This document shows positions 43,421-51,823 of a stretch of 64,000 bases of DNA, piece by piece. Origin of the DNA: RUG695 sp050943135 (GTDB taxonomy: Bacteria > Planctomycetota > Planctomycetia > Pirellulales > Thermoguttaceae); NCBI GenBank assembly GCA_050943135.1, contig JBMNOP010000008.1, forward strand, positions 88,017 to 152,016. Direction: 5' to 3'. The position numbers and the translations under genes are program-made. How positions within the stretch are numbered: the first letter of the stretch is position 1; each line of letters opens with the position of its first letter. Below the pieces are notes generated by a model. It was given only the letters and a program-made list of their open reading frames with translations, searched no databases and was not told the DNA's origin.

Positions 43421-44247
43421 TGCCTCTCAAGACGGAATCAGAAATTCTGAAGATGCGCAAAGCCGGACTCTTGGTCTGGTCGGCCCATCACCTGATTTCC
43501 GAGATCATTCACGTGGGGATGACAACCGAAGAGCTGGATGCCGAGGTTGACAGACTCTTCGCCGCAAACAAGGCACTTGCCTGTTTCAAGGGTGTGCCGG
43601 GGCGGCGATTCCCCTATCCTTCGGCGACCTGCATCTCGATAAACGAGCAGGTCGTCCACGCGATTCCTTCCGATCGTAAGATTCAGGACGGAGATATTGT
43701 CAGTGTCGACACCGGTTGTAAGATTGGCGGCTGGTGCGGCGACGCCGCCGATACCTACCTGGTCGGCACGGTCGATCAGGAATCAAAAAAGCTCGTTGAT
43801 ACAACCCGAGCCGCGCTCCATTTGGCGATTGAGAAACTCAAGACCGCAAAAATGTGGAGCGAGGTGGCCGGTCAGATGGAACGCTGTGTCAAAAAGAATG
43901 GATTTTCGGTCGTAGAGGTCTTTGTCGGCCACGGAATCGGTCGCCAAATGCATGAGGAACCACAGGTTCCGAACTACGTCTACAACGGTTTTCTCCGGTA
44001 TGGGGATTTCAAAATCCAGCCGGGGGTCGCGATCGCGATCGAGCCGATGGTCAACGCCGGGTCGAAGCGCGTTCGTGAAGGTCGTGACGGTTGGGAGATC
44101 ACGACCGTCGACGGCAAACGGAGCGCCCACATTGAACATACTGTCGGAATTCTTTCCACAGGTCCCATTGTCTTGACCGGGCCGCCGCGCGATGCCGAAG
44201 AAGAAGCGATGGTAAAAACCTTTTTCCAGCGCTATCAAGGGAAGTGA
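43420..44247 (+). CDS. map: methionine aminopeptidase, type I
   Basis: 275 residues. Removes the initiator methionine from new proteins using a two-metal centre. All five metal ligands are visible: Asp in VSVDTG, Asp in CGDAADTY, His in VGHGIGRQMH, Glu in IAIEPMVN and Glu in AHIEHTVG. It is coupled to adk by a one-base overlap. infA (translation initiation factor IF-1), which often follows, is absent here. Confidence 0.97.
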   Translation: MPLKTESEILKMRKAGLLVWSAHHLISEIIHVGMTTEELDAEVDRLFAANKALACFKGVPGRRFPYPSATCISINEQVVHAIPSDRKIQDGDIVSVDTGCKIGGWCGDAADTYLVGTVDQESKKLVDTTRAALHLAIEKLKTAKMWSEVAGQMERCVKKNGFSVVEVFVGHGIGRQMHEEPQVPNYVYNGFLRYGDFKIQPGVAIAIEPMVNAGSKRVREGRDGWEITTVDGKRSAHIEHTVGILSTGPIVLTGPPRDAEEEAMVKTFFQRYQGK

Positions 44248-44325
44248 GACCGAAAGATTTTCAAAAAATGTCCGTTTTTTGTGGATTTCGGTTGAATTTA
44301 TTAAATTATTGGTTTTTCTGCCCCC

Positions 44326-44362
44326 CTTGTAAAAGGAAAAACCTTTTGTATAATTTTACAAG
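44326..44362 (+). promoter_or_regulatory. promoter before rpmJ embedded in a nested inverted repeat
   Basis: -35 TTGTAA (44327-44332), 16-base spacer and perfect -10 TATAAT (44349-44354). The whole promoter lies inside a 9-base inverted repeat (CTTGTAAAA 44326-44334 and TTTTACAAG 44354-44362), with an inner AAAAGG/CCTTTT pair. The inner hairpin could end the map transcript, while the outer repeat could be an operator. It marks an internal start for rpmJ-rpsM-rpsK-rpsD-rpoA-rplQ. Confidence 0.6.
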
Positions 44363-44466
44363 AGATTTTTTCTGGGTCGGGGGGGTTGCCTAGTAGTGTC
44401 CCCCCGGCCTACAAGACGTCTGGGGAACATGCGCATGTATAGTCATATATAGTCAAGAGTGCCATC

Positions 44467-44580
44467 ATGAAAGTCCGTGCAAGCGTTAAGCGTATTTGCG
44501 AAAATTGCAAAGTGGTCAAACGGAATGGCAAGGTCTACGTGATCTGCAATAATCCGCGTCACAAGCAGCGTCAAGGCTAA
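44467..44580 (+). CDS. rpmJ: 50S ribosomal protein L36
   Basis: 37 residues, the zinc-binding small 50S protein: MKVRASVKRICENCKVV at the start, ICNNPRHKQRQG at the end, with Cys11, Cys14, Cys27 and His32 as zinc ligands. It sits in the usual place between map and rpsM. Confidence 0.95.
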   Translation: MKVRASVKRICENCKVVKRNGKVYVICNNPRHKQRQG

Positions 44581-44610
44581 AACTACCACAGATCCTAGGG
44601 AGAGATATAG

Positions 44611-44994
44611 ATGCCTCGTTTATTGGGTGTTGACATTCCGAATAACCGTCCAACCGTTGTTTCCTTGACCTACCTCTACGGAGTCGGCCCGTACATCGCT
44701 GCGGAACTTTGCCGTAAAGCCGGCGTCGATCCGTTGGCCCGCGCCAAAGACCTCACCGAAGAAGAAGTTGCCAAGCTGGCCGTTCTTCTCGACAACGACT
44801 ACAACGTCGAGGGGCAGCTTCGCCGTCAGGTCAATCAGAATATCTCGCGTCTTCGGGAGATCGGCTGTTACCGTGGGATCCGTCACCGGAAGGGGTTGCC
44901 GGTTCGCGGTCAGCGCACCAGGACGAATGCCCGTACCCGTAAAGGCCCCAAGAAGACCGTTGCCGGGAAGAAGGGCGTGAAGGACCTCCGTTAG
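44611..44994 (+). CDS. rpsM: 30S ribosomal protein S13
   Basis: 127 residues, at the 30S head contacting the 50S subunit. It contains ISRLREIGCYRGIRHRKGLPVRGQRTRTNARTRKG-type sequence (seen as GCYRGIRHRKGLPVRGQRT). AGGGAGAG precedes the ATG. Normal length. Confidence 0.97.
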   Translation: MPRLLGVDIPNNRPTVVSLTYLYGVGPYIAAELCRKAGVDPLARAKDLTEEEVAKLAVLLDNDYNVEGQLRRQVNQNISRLREIGCYRGIRHRKGLPVRGQRTRTNARTRKGPKKTVAGKKGVKDLR

Positions 44995-45113
44995 TTTGCC
45001 TCGTCGTCGCGGCTGGGCGTGCGGCCGCGTGTTCGGCAGTCGGCGGTCGTTTCGGCAGATGCATTTAAAACAAACAAAGATAATAACCGCATACCCATTT
45101 TGGAGAGAAAAAA

Positions 45114-45500
45114 GTGGCGAAAGTTGTTGCGAAAAAGCGTAAGGTCAAGAGAACCGTTGCGAGCGGTGTTGCTCACATCAAGGTGTCCTTCAATAACACG
45201 AATGTGACGATCACCGATGCCGCGGGCAACGTTCTTTGCTGGGCAACGGCGGGGACGTCCGGGTTCAAGGGAAGCCGTAAGAGTACCCCATTCGCCGGCC
45301 AGATGGCCGCGCAACAGGCCGCCGACAAGGCCAAAAAATACGGGATGAAAGATCTCGACGTCAAGGTCAAGGGACCGGGTAGCGGCCGCGACATGGCGAT
45401 CACCGCCCTGCAACAGGCCGGTCTGACCGTCAAGACGATCGAAGACGTCACCCCATTGCCGCACAACGGTTGCCGTCCTCCGAAACGCCGTCGCGTCTGA
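45114..45500 (+). CDS. rpsK: 30S ribosomal protein S11
   Basis: 128 residues, platform of the 30S subunit. Family blocks: AHIKVSFNNTNVTITDAAGN, SRKSTPFAGQMAAQQAA and DVTPLPHNGCRPPKRRRV at the end. The start is GTG at 45114 with GGAGAG upstream. Confidence 0.97.
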   Translation: MAKVVAKKRKVKRTVASGVAHIKVSFNNTNVTITDAAGNVLCWATAGTSGFKGSRKSTPFAGQMAAQQAADKAKKYGMKDLDVKVKGPGSGRDMAITALQQAGLTVKTIEDVTPLPHNGCRPPKRRRV

Positions 45501-45607
45501 GTATGCCTTCTCCCCAGTGGGTTGGTATCTTCCTTGACATAACCAAATACTGAGAGACAAAACTAGAAGAGAAACGATTTATATATCACGGTTTGGAGTG
45601 ATTTGAT

Positions 45608-46261
45608 ATGGCTCGAGAAACGGGTGCTGTTTGTAAAAAATGTCGTCGTGAAGGGGTCAAGCTCATGCTCAAAGGGGCGCGTTGCAAAGGCCAAGGATGT
45701 GCGATGAATCGCCGGGCGTTCGCCCCGGGCATGCATGGCATGAAGCGCGGCAAGCAAACCGATTACGGCATTCGCCTTCGTGAAAAGCAGAAGGTCAAGA
45801 CGTTTTACGGCGTGCTCGAAAAGCAGTTCCGCAAGTATTATCGCATGGCCGAAGTCGCCAAGGGGAACACCGGGAAGGTCCTGATGTCGATCCTGGAGCG
45901 CCGTCTTGACAACGTCGTTTATCGTCTTGGATTCGCCTACAGCCGCGCTCAGGCCCGTCAGATCGTCGCCCACGGTCATATCCTGGTCAACGGCAACCGC
46001 GTTGATATCCCCGGCTATCTCGTTCGTCCCGGAGATGTCATCTCGGTCAAGAACCGGAAGTCGAGTCTCGAAGCGGTCAAAATGGCTGTCATCGAAGGTC
46101 TCCACGATGTTCCCGAATACCTCGCCAAGTCCGATACCGAAGTGCCGAGCGGTACGGTTCTCCGTCTCCCCGAGGCCGACGATGTCGCCGTACCGGTTGA
46201 CGCTCGCGGTGAATCTGTTCCGTTCCAGCCCCAGTTGATCGTCGAGCTCTGTTCGAAGTAA
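45608..46261 (+). CDS. rpsD: 30S ribosomal protein S4, zinc-binding type
   Basis: 217 residues, primary 16S rRNA binder. The N-terminus has four cysteines (CKKC ... CKGQGC), the zinc (C+) form. The S4 RNA-binding domain follows (RLDNVVYRLGFAYSRAQARQIVAHGHILVNG). The C-terminus carries an extra stretch (VPSGTVLRLPEADDVAVPVD) that resembles other planctomycete S4 proteins. GGAGTGA precedes the ATG. Confidence 0.96.
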   Translation: MARETGAVCKKCRREGVKLMLKGARCKGQGCAMNRRAFAPGMHGMKRGKQTDYGIRLREKQKVKTFYGVLEKQFRKYYRMAEVAKGNTGKVLMSILERRLDNVVYRLGFAYSRAQARQIVAHGHILVNGNRVDIPGYLVRPGDVISVKNRKSSLEAVKMAVIEGLHDVPEYLAKSDTEVPSGTVLRLPEADDVAVPVDARGESVPFQPQLIVELCSK

Positions 46262-46327
46262 ATAAGCCGTCTTTAGGCGTCTTTATGTTGCTTTATCGAA
46301 CAGCTAACCTTTGCGCGGAGTTACAAG

Positions 46328-47326
46328 ATGAAAATTAATTGGAGAGGAATGGAATTACCGAGTAAGGTCGCGGTCAGCGAACTTACCGATACTTATGGCG
46401 AATTCACGGTTGAACCCTTCGAACAAGGGTATGGGCTTACCATCGGTAACAGCCTTCGTCGGGTTCTCCTGTCGAGCCTCGAAGGAAGCGCGATCACCTC
46501 GATGAAGATCCGCACCGACGGCGGCCATATCGTTCCGTCCGAATTCTCGACGATTAAAGGAGTCCTCGAAGACGTTACCGAAATCGTCCTCAATATCAAG
46601 TCGGTCATCGTCAAGGTGACCGATGACAAACCTCAGCATGTCATCCGTATCGACAAGAGCGGCAAGGGTGAAGTGAAAGCCGGTGACATTCTCCTTGACA
46701 TGGGTGTTGAGGTCATCAATCCCGAGCTTCACATCGCCACCCTGACCGATGACGTCAAGTTCGAGGTCGGAATGGTCGTCGAAAACGGGCGCGGATACGT
46801 TCCGGTCGAAGAGGCAATGAACAATCGCGACCGCAACGAAGACCGCGGTGTGATTCCTTTGGACGCGGCGTTCAGCCCGGTCCTCCGCGTTCAGTATCTC
46901 GTCGAGCCGACCCGTGTCGGTCAGAAGACGACGTACGACAAATTGACTATCCGCATTTGGACCGACGGTTCCATCGAACCGAGTTTGGCGTTGGTTGAGG
47001 CCGCCAAGATCCTCCGGAAGCACCTCAACCCATTCGTCCAGGATGCCGATCTCGGCGCGACAGTCTTCGCGAGAGGCACCCAGCAGGCAGGCAGTGGGCG
47101 CGATCCCTTCATGGAAGAGTTCCTTCTTCGCCCGATCACGATGCTCAATCTTTCGGTTCGTGCGACGAACAGCCTCGATGCCGACGACATCAAGACGATC
47201 CGCGACCTGGTTTTGCGCACCGAGGACGAATTGATGACCCTGCGCAACTTCGGCGTTACTTCGCTCGAAGAAGTCAAAACAAAACTCAGGGAGAACAACC
47301 TCACGTTGGGGATGCGTCTTTCATGA
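46328..47326 (+). CDS. rpoA: RNA polymerase subunit alpha
   Basis: 332 residues. N-terminal assembly domain (GYGLTIGNSLRRVLLSSLEGSAI) and C-terminal UP-element/activator-binding domain (DADDIKTIRDLVLRTEDELMTLRNFGVTSLEEVKTKL-type, seen as RNFGVTSLEEVKTKL). Intact and of normal length, in its usual place between rpsD and rplQ. Confidence 0.97.
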   Translation: MKINWRGMELPSKVAVSELTDTYGEFTVEPFEQGYGLTIGNSLRRVLLSSLEGSAITSMKIRTDGGHIVPSEFSTIKGVLEDVTEIVLNIKSVIVKVTDDKPQHVIRIDKSGKGEVKAGDILLDMGVEVINPELHIATLTDDVKFEVGMVVENGRGYVPVEEAMNNRDRNEDRGVIPLDAAFSPVLRVQYLVEPTRVGQKTTYDKLTIRIWTDGSIEPSLALVEAAKILRKHLNPFVQDADLGATVFARGTQQAGSGRDPFMEEFLLRPITMLNLSVRATNSLDADDIKTIRDLVLRTEDELMTLRNFGVTSLEEVKTKLRENNLTLGMRLS

Positions 47327-47387
47327 TACATGTGTGCGGTCTTTCCGCGCATCATCATAACAACATTAACAAAATCACCGATTCACC

Positions 47388-47406
47388 ATGCCGCCCCGGG
47401 CGGCAT
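47388..47406 (+). promoter_or_regulatory. small hairpin between rpoA and rplQ
   Basis: Perfect 8-base stem with a 3-base loop (ATGCCGCC, CCG, GGCGGCAT) 26 bases ahead of the rplQ ATG. Could be an RNA processing or pausing signal. Role unknown. Confidence 0.4.
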
Positions 47407-47431
47407 CTCAAGACCGACAGGGGCTAAGGCC

Positions 47432-48004
47432 ATGCATCATAGGAAAGCAGGAAGAAAACTTGGACGTAATCCGAATCATCAGCGCGCTCTTCTGAGAAAT
47501 CTGGCGTCGGCGCTGATCCTGACCGAACGTGATCCCGAAGACTTTGATACCGCCGAAATGGCTCCGAAGGTGGCGGGCCGTATTACCACGACCCTCGTCA
47601 AAGCCAAAGAACTTCGTCCGTTCGTCGAGCGATGTGTGACCCTTGGCGTCAAGGCCCAAAAACATATCAAGGCTGCCAATGAGCTCAATTGTAAAGCCGC
47701 CCGCGGAACAGACGAATGGAAGAAATGGCGTCAGGGCGAAGGGTGGAAAGCCTGGATGAAAGAAGCAGCCCCGGCTCTGGCGTACCGTCGTCGGGCCCTG
47801 CAGCTCCTCGGCTCAAAAGAAGCTGTTTCCATTTTGTTCGACAAGGTCGCTCCCCGCTACACCGAACGTGCCGGCGGTTATACCCGCATTCTTCGTCTGG
47901 CCACCCCACGTCTCGGCGATTCCGGTAAACGGGCGATCATCGAGTTCGTCGGTAAAAACGATCGTGCAAAGAAGGTTGCGGCCATCGTTCCGACGGTGGA
48001 GTGA
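47432..48004 (+). CDS. rplQ: 50S ribosomal protein L17 with insertion
   Basis: 190 residues against about 120 in most bacteria. It starts MHHRKAGRKLGRNPNHQRALLRNLASAL and ends VAPRYTERAGGYTRILRLATPRLGDSGKRAIIEFVG, both typical. Between them is an insertion of about 40 residues (around 75-115, DEWKKWRQGEGWKAWMKEA), rich in Lys and Trp. The ATG at 47432 is chosen because the upstream 34 codons lack similarity. It is the last gene before the terminator. Confidence 0.93.
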   Translation: MHHRKAGRKLGRNPNHQRALLRNLASALILTERDPEDFDTAEMAPKVAGRITTTLVKAKELRPFVERCVTLGVKAQKHIKAANELNCKAARGTDEWKKWRQGEGWKAWMKEAAPALAYRRRALQLLGSKEAVSILFDKVAPRYTERAGGYTRILRLATPRLGDSGKRAIIEFVGKNDRAKKVAAIVPTVE

Positions 48005-48041
48005 TCTCCGTCTGTCGGCAAAATATGCGGAAATTACGAAG

Positions 48042-48069
48042 GAGGGAATCGTTTTGATTCCCTCTTTTT
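48042..48069 (+). terminator. intrinsic terminator of the ribosomal array
   Basis: Perfect 9-base stem GAGGGAATC/GATTCCCTC (48042-48050 with 48056-48064), 5-base loop, then TTTTTG. It lies 38 bases after rplQ. Confidence 0.9.
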
Positions 48070-48136
48070 GTTGGTGGGGGGGGTTCCTGACCCCCCTCTG
48101 ACCGGGAAGAACCCTCTCTTTTTCGGAAATGGGCCG

Positions 48137-48715
48137 ATGGGCGAAAAGTTCTTCAATTATACCGACCCGATTCGTGCGGTGTGTAAAGACATCGTCTTTC
48201 GCCTGCCGATCTTTTCGCGGATACGGATAGAGAACGTTGCCCTTTCGTTGGTTCGCACACGGAGTCGAGAGCTGTACGGTATTTATGCCTCGATGACCCC
48301 CTTGCGATTTGCCCGTGGCGAATTGCGAGGGATGCGAGACGGAAGACTCTTGGAGATGCCACAGCTGACCGACCGCGAGAACCGTCCGGTCCTCTACGTC
48401 CTCACGATCTACATTCCCCGATTCGTCGATCTATCGATTACCGAAAAGATCAATACGCTGATACACGAACTCTATCATATCGCTCCGGCGTTTGATGGTT
48501 CGCTCCGTTCGTTCGGCGGGCGATATTTTGCACACGGGGCCTCCCAGAAAGAGTATAATCGGAAAGTCGCGGAACTTTCCCGACAATGGCTTAAGACAGA
48601 TCCGCCGCCGGAACTCTGGGAGTTTCTCTGTTACGATTTCAAGACCCTCTGTGCCCGTTGCGGCGGGGTGACCGGCGACTCGGTTAAGATCCCGCCCCTA
48701 AAAGTCGTTCGCTAG
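48137..48715 (+). CDS. putative HExxH metallopeptidase-like protein
   Basis: 192 residues. A zinc-peptidase-like motif, LIHELYHIAPAFDG, gives HELYH (HExxH). A downstream region, RYFAHGASQKEYNRKV, might supply a third ligand. A late CARCG resembles half of a zinc ribbon. No signal peptide or membrane segment, so it is probably cytoplasmic. The ATG at 48137 lies 7 bases after GGAAATGGG, only a moderate ribosome-binding site. It follows the array terminator and a further G/C hairpin (about 48076-48095), and is 56 bases before a YfhO-type gene. Substrate unknown; the assignment rests on the single motif. Confidence 0.62.
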   Translation: MGEKFFNYTDPIRAVCKDIVFRLPIFSRIRIENVALSLVRTRSRELYGIYASMTPLRFARGELRGMRDGRLLEMPQLTDRENRPVLYVLTIYIPRFVDLSITEKINTLIHELYHIAPAFDGSLRSFGGRYFAHGASQKEYNRKVAELSRQWLKTDPPPELWEFLCYDFKTLCARCGGVTGDSVKIPPLKVVR

Positions 48716-48771
48716 AGGGGATCTTCCGATACGCCGCGGCGCCAGGCGGAACCGCGGGATATGACGATTCG

Positions 48772-51339
48772 ATGAAGACGAGCCCGACCAACCACGCTGA
48801 AAGGGCGGAACAAAAGCGATTTCTCCCGCTGATCGCGGGCGTGCTCCTCTTTTCGTCGCTCCTTTTCGTTCTTTTTGGCAGTATTATTTTCGGCGGAGAA
48901 CAGTTTGCCTACCGTGACGCAGGGTATTACCATTACCCGTTCGGAAAGCAGATTCTCGACGATTCGGGGAAGATTCCGCTCTGGGACCCTTACGAAAACC
49001 TGGGGGTACCACTGGCCGGGAACCCCGTGGCGGCGGTCTTCTATCCGGTGCGGATTGCCGTATTTTCCGGTACCCATTTCGGGCTTTCGTACGACGCCTG
49101 CTTCAAATTCTATATTCTGCTTCACCTGGCGATCGCCTTTGCCGCGTTCCTGTATTTGGCGCATACGCCGCGGTCGGGCCAAGGCCAAGGGCCGCTCGTC
49201 TCGCGCCCGGGGAGTCTTGCCGCCGCACTGGCCTGGACCTTCGGGGGGACCGTACTCTTTCAGACGACGAATGTTCCGTTCCTGGCCGGTGCCGCTTGGC
49301 TCCCCCTGTTGATCGGCGCGGAAATTCGACTCTTGACCCGTCCGACCTTTTCGGCGTGTGCCGCTGCCGTCTTTGCCCCGGCCCTGATGATCACCGGCGG
49401 TGACCCGCAGACGGCGCTTTTCGGTACCCTTCTGTTTTTTCCGTTTTTCTTCGGTCTGAAGAAAGTGTCCGCGTCGGGGAGAACCCGCGGCGGAAACGAG
49501 GGAATCCCCGACGGCGGCGGCCGCGCCATGACCGCTTTCGGCTGCTCGATTTTTTTGGCGCTGACCCTTTCCGCCATCCAGATTCTCCCCGCTGCCGAAA
49601 CCGCGCTCCTTTCGAGCCGACACCGGCAAAACTCCTCTTCGGCGGTCGAGCTGCGCGAGGCCGAACGGGAAATATATAACTTTTCGGTCCCCCCGTGGCG
49701 GGTTACCGAGTTCTTTTGGCCCGGGATCGGAGGAGACGAGTTTCCCGAGAATACCCGCTGGTTTACCGCGCTTCCAAACGATCGGCAGGTTTGGACCCCT
49801 TCACTCTATCTGGGGCTTTTTCCGTTGTTGGCCGCCCTTTCGGTCTTTCGCTTACGATGGCGAAAAGGGGAAGAAGGGGAGTCGGAACGGATCAGAGTAC
49901 TGATGACCTGGCTTACGCTCTTTGCCCTGGCGGCAGCTTGGGGCGGGTTCGGGCTCGGTTGGCTCAAACGGATTCTGACCGAACCGGGAGGCGTTCCGGC
50001 GTGGACGTTCCGTGACGGTGATCCGGTCGGCGGTGTCTACTGGTTTCTGACCCGGCTTGTTCCCGGCTGGTCGGCGTTCCGCTACCCCGCCAAGATGATG
50101 ACATTTGCCTCGCTGGCCCTCGCCCTGTTGGCCGGGATCGGTTGGGATCGGTACACCGCGCCGGGGCACAAACACCGAACCGTCTCCCCCGGTCTTCTCC
50201 TCCTTTTTGGCCTGTCGGTCGCCGGGCTTTGCGTTGTTTGTTTCTCCCACCCGACGCGACTTGCGGCGCGTTTCGGCATTGACTTCGTTTCGGTTCGGAC
50301 CCTCTACGGCCCGCTCTTGATCGACGGGGCGAAAACCTCGGCCGCAATGGCTTTTGCCCGGACCGCCGTCTTGACCCTTCTGCTCGTTTCGGTTCCCTTT
50401 CTGCGGAAGATTCCGCATGTTGCACGGCGGGGGAAATTCTTTGCGGTGGCGGGACTTCTCCTTTTGTGTGTCGATCTGGCGGCGGCGCAGAAGTGGATGA
50501 CCCGCGGCGTGCCCGAGACGGCGTTTCGGACAAAGTCTCCGATCGCGGCGGAACTTTTCCGCCTCACCTCCGGCCGCGCCGCGCCGCCACGGCTGTTTCG
50601 CGACTCGTTCCTCTACCCCCGGTCGTTTATCGCCGAATCGTCGGTGAACCGGCTTGAAGAACGGCTTCGCTGGGACCGTCTCACCCTCTTTCAGAAAGAT
50701 GCCGCCTCGGCGGGGGTCGCGAACATTGACGTGCGCGGAACGTTCGTTCCCGCCGAGTATCTGACCGTCTCTCGCTACTTGCGGAGCGAACTCGGTCGCC
50801 TGAAACGTTCCGGCGAACCGTCTCCCGGGTTCAACAGACTCTTGGCGGCGCTCGGGACCGATGCGCTTTTGGTTTCGGTGGGGAAGATTCGATTCGAAGA
50901 GATCCCGCACGGGGGGAAACGGGTTCATATTCTTCATCGTCCGGAACGGTTCGCTGTGTGGCAAGACCTCGTTCGCCGCTCGCTCGAGTCTGAACCGCTC
51001 GACGGGGAATCGGCCGAAATCGTCTTTTACCGATCGGACCGGCTCGAAATCGAGGCCGAGTTGGTCGAGCCGGGAACCCTCCTCGTTGCCGAGGAATACT
51101 GGCCCGGCTGGCGGGCACGCCTGCTGACCGCTTCGGGGGAAGCCGAACTGCCGATTCGTAGGCTCGCTTCGGTCTTGCGCGCGGTGGACCTGCCCGCCGG
51201 AAAGTCGCGCGTGACGATGGAGTACCGCCCACTCTCTTACCGGGTCGGGGCCGCAATTACCGCCGCTTCGATCTTGTTTCTGTTTGTCGCCGCGCTTTTT
51301 ACTTTCCTTCCGCCGCGCTTTTCTCCGGAAAAAAGGTGA
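48772..51339 (+). CDS. YfhO-type polytopic membrane protein
   Basis: 855 residues with about a dozen hydrophobic segments, from FLPLIAGVLLFSSLLFVLFG near the N-terminus to IGAAITAASILFLFVAALFTF-like sequence at the end. Conserved features of the family are FAYRDAGYYHYPFGKQ and IPLWDPYENLGVPLAGNP in the first loop, and the extracellular C-terminal part with LVAEEYWPGWRARL and LPAGKSRVTMEYRP. Such proteins resemble GT-C glycosyltransferases that act on lipid-linked sugars outside the membrane; the donor and acceptor are unknown. Confidence 0.82.
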   Translation: MKTSPTNHAERAEQKRFLPLIAGVLLFSSLLFVLFGSIIFGGEQFAYRDAGYYHYPFGKQILDDSGKIPLWDPYENLGVPLAGNPVAAVFYPVRIAVFSGTHFGLSYDACFKFYILLHLAIAFAAFLYLAHTPRSGQGQGPLVSRPGSLAAALAWTFGGTVLFQTTNVPFLAGAAWLPLLIGAEIRLLTRPTFSACAAAVFAPALMITGGDPQTALFGTLLFFPFFFGLKKVSASGRTRGGNEGIPDGGGRAMTAFGCSIFLALTLSAIQILPAAETALLSSRHRQNSSSAVELREAEREIYNFSVPPWRVTEFFWPGIGGDEFPENTRWFTALPNDRQVWTPSLYLGLFPLLAALSVFRLRWRKGEEGESERIRVLMTWLTLFALAAAWGGFGLGWLKRILTEPGGVPAWTFRDGDPVGGVYWFLTRLVPGWSAFRYPAKMMTFASLALALLAGIGWDRYTAPGHKHRTVSPGLLLLFGLSVAGLCVVCFSHPTRLAARFGIDFVSVRTLYGPLLIDGAKTSAAMAFARTAVLTLLLVSVPFLRKIPHVARRGKFFAVAGLLLLCVDLAAAQKWMTRGVPETAFRTKSPIAAELFRLTSGRAAPPRLFRDSFLYPRSFIAESSVNRLEERLRWDRLTLFQKDAASAGVANIDVRGTFVPAEYLTVSRYLRSELGRLKRSGEPSPGFNRLLAALGTDALLVSVGKIRFEEIPHGGKRVHILHRPERFAVWQDLVRRSLESEPLDGESAEIVFYRSDRLEIEAELVEPGTLLVAEEYWPGWRARLLTASGEAELPIRRLASVLRAVDLPAGKSRVTMEYRPLSYRVGAAITAASILFLFVAALFTFLPPRFSPEKR

Positions 51340-51430
51340 AAGGTGGCATTTTGGCGTGTTAGTGGGTATACTTTTCTAGGTTGCGCGGTTTTTAAACGAT
51401 TTTCCTCCGACTTCATGGGGCGAGGATTTT

Positions 51431-51757
51431 ATGCTGACACTTTTTATCCCCATTCTATTTATGCTTTTCCTCGGTTACTATTTTGCCGAGGCGTTTAAAC
51501 TCTTCTGCCCTTCTGTGGAAGGATTCGAGCTTTCTATTGCTTCGGCCTGGTGCGCGTGGTACCTGTTTATCTACTTCTTTGTCTCGACGAAAACCGCCAA
51601 CTGGTCGCTTCTCATCGTTTTCGGTTTGGCGGTTCTCCTGAGACTCCTCGATGCCTGGCGCGAACGATATTACGCCCTCACCATTGGCAACGATGACGAT
51701 GATGACTACGACGATGATTACGATGACTACGACGATTATGATGAAGATGACGGCTGA
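51431..51757 (+). CDS. small membrane protein with acidic tail
   Basis: 108 residues. Three hydrophobic stretches: about 2-20 (LTLFIPILFMLFLGYYFAEA), 38-53 (IASAWCAWYLFIYFFV) and 60-76. The last about 21 residues are almost only Asp and Tyr, encoded by a GATGACGAC-type short repeat (51692-51755). GAGGA precedes the ATG at 51431. I do not recognise the family; the acidic tail could bind metal ions or a basic partner. Confidence 0.65.
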   Translation: MLTLFIPILFMLFLGYYFAEAFKLFCPSVEGFELSIASAWCAWYLFIYFFVSTKTANWSLLIVFGLAVLLRLLDAWRERYYALTIGNDDDDDYDDDYDDYDDYDEDDG

Positions 51758-51823
51758 GTGAAGGGAAATGTTCGGGAGCGTTTTGGAAGACGAGCAAAAC
51801 GATGAATCGAAAGGAGAGAATCC

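Noticed and set aside
45506..45607. Separate promoter before rpsD
   Set aside because: AT-rich but no acceptable pair of hexamers at 16-18 bases.
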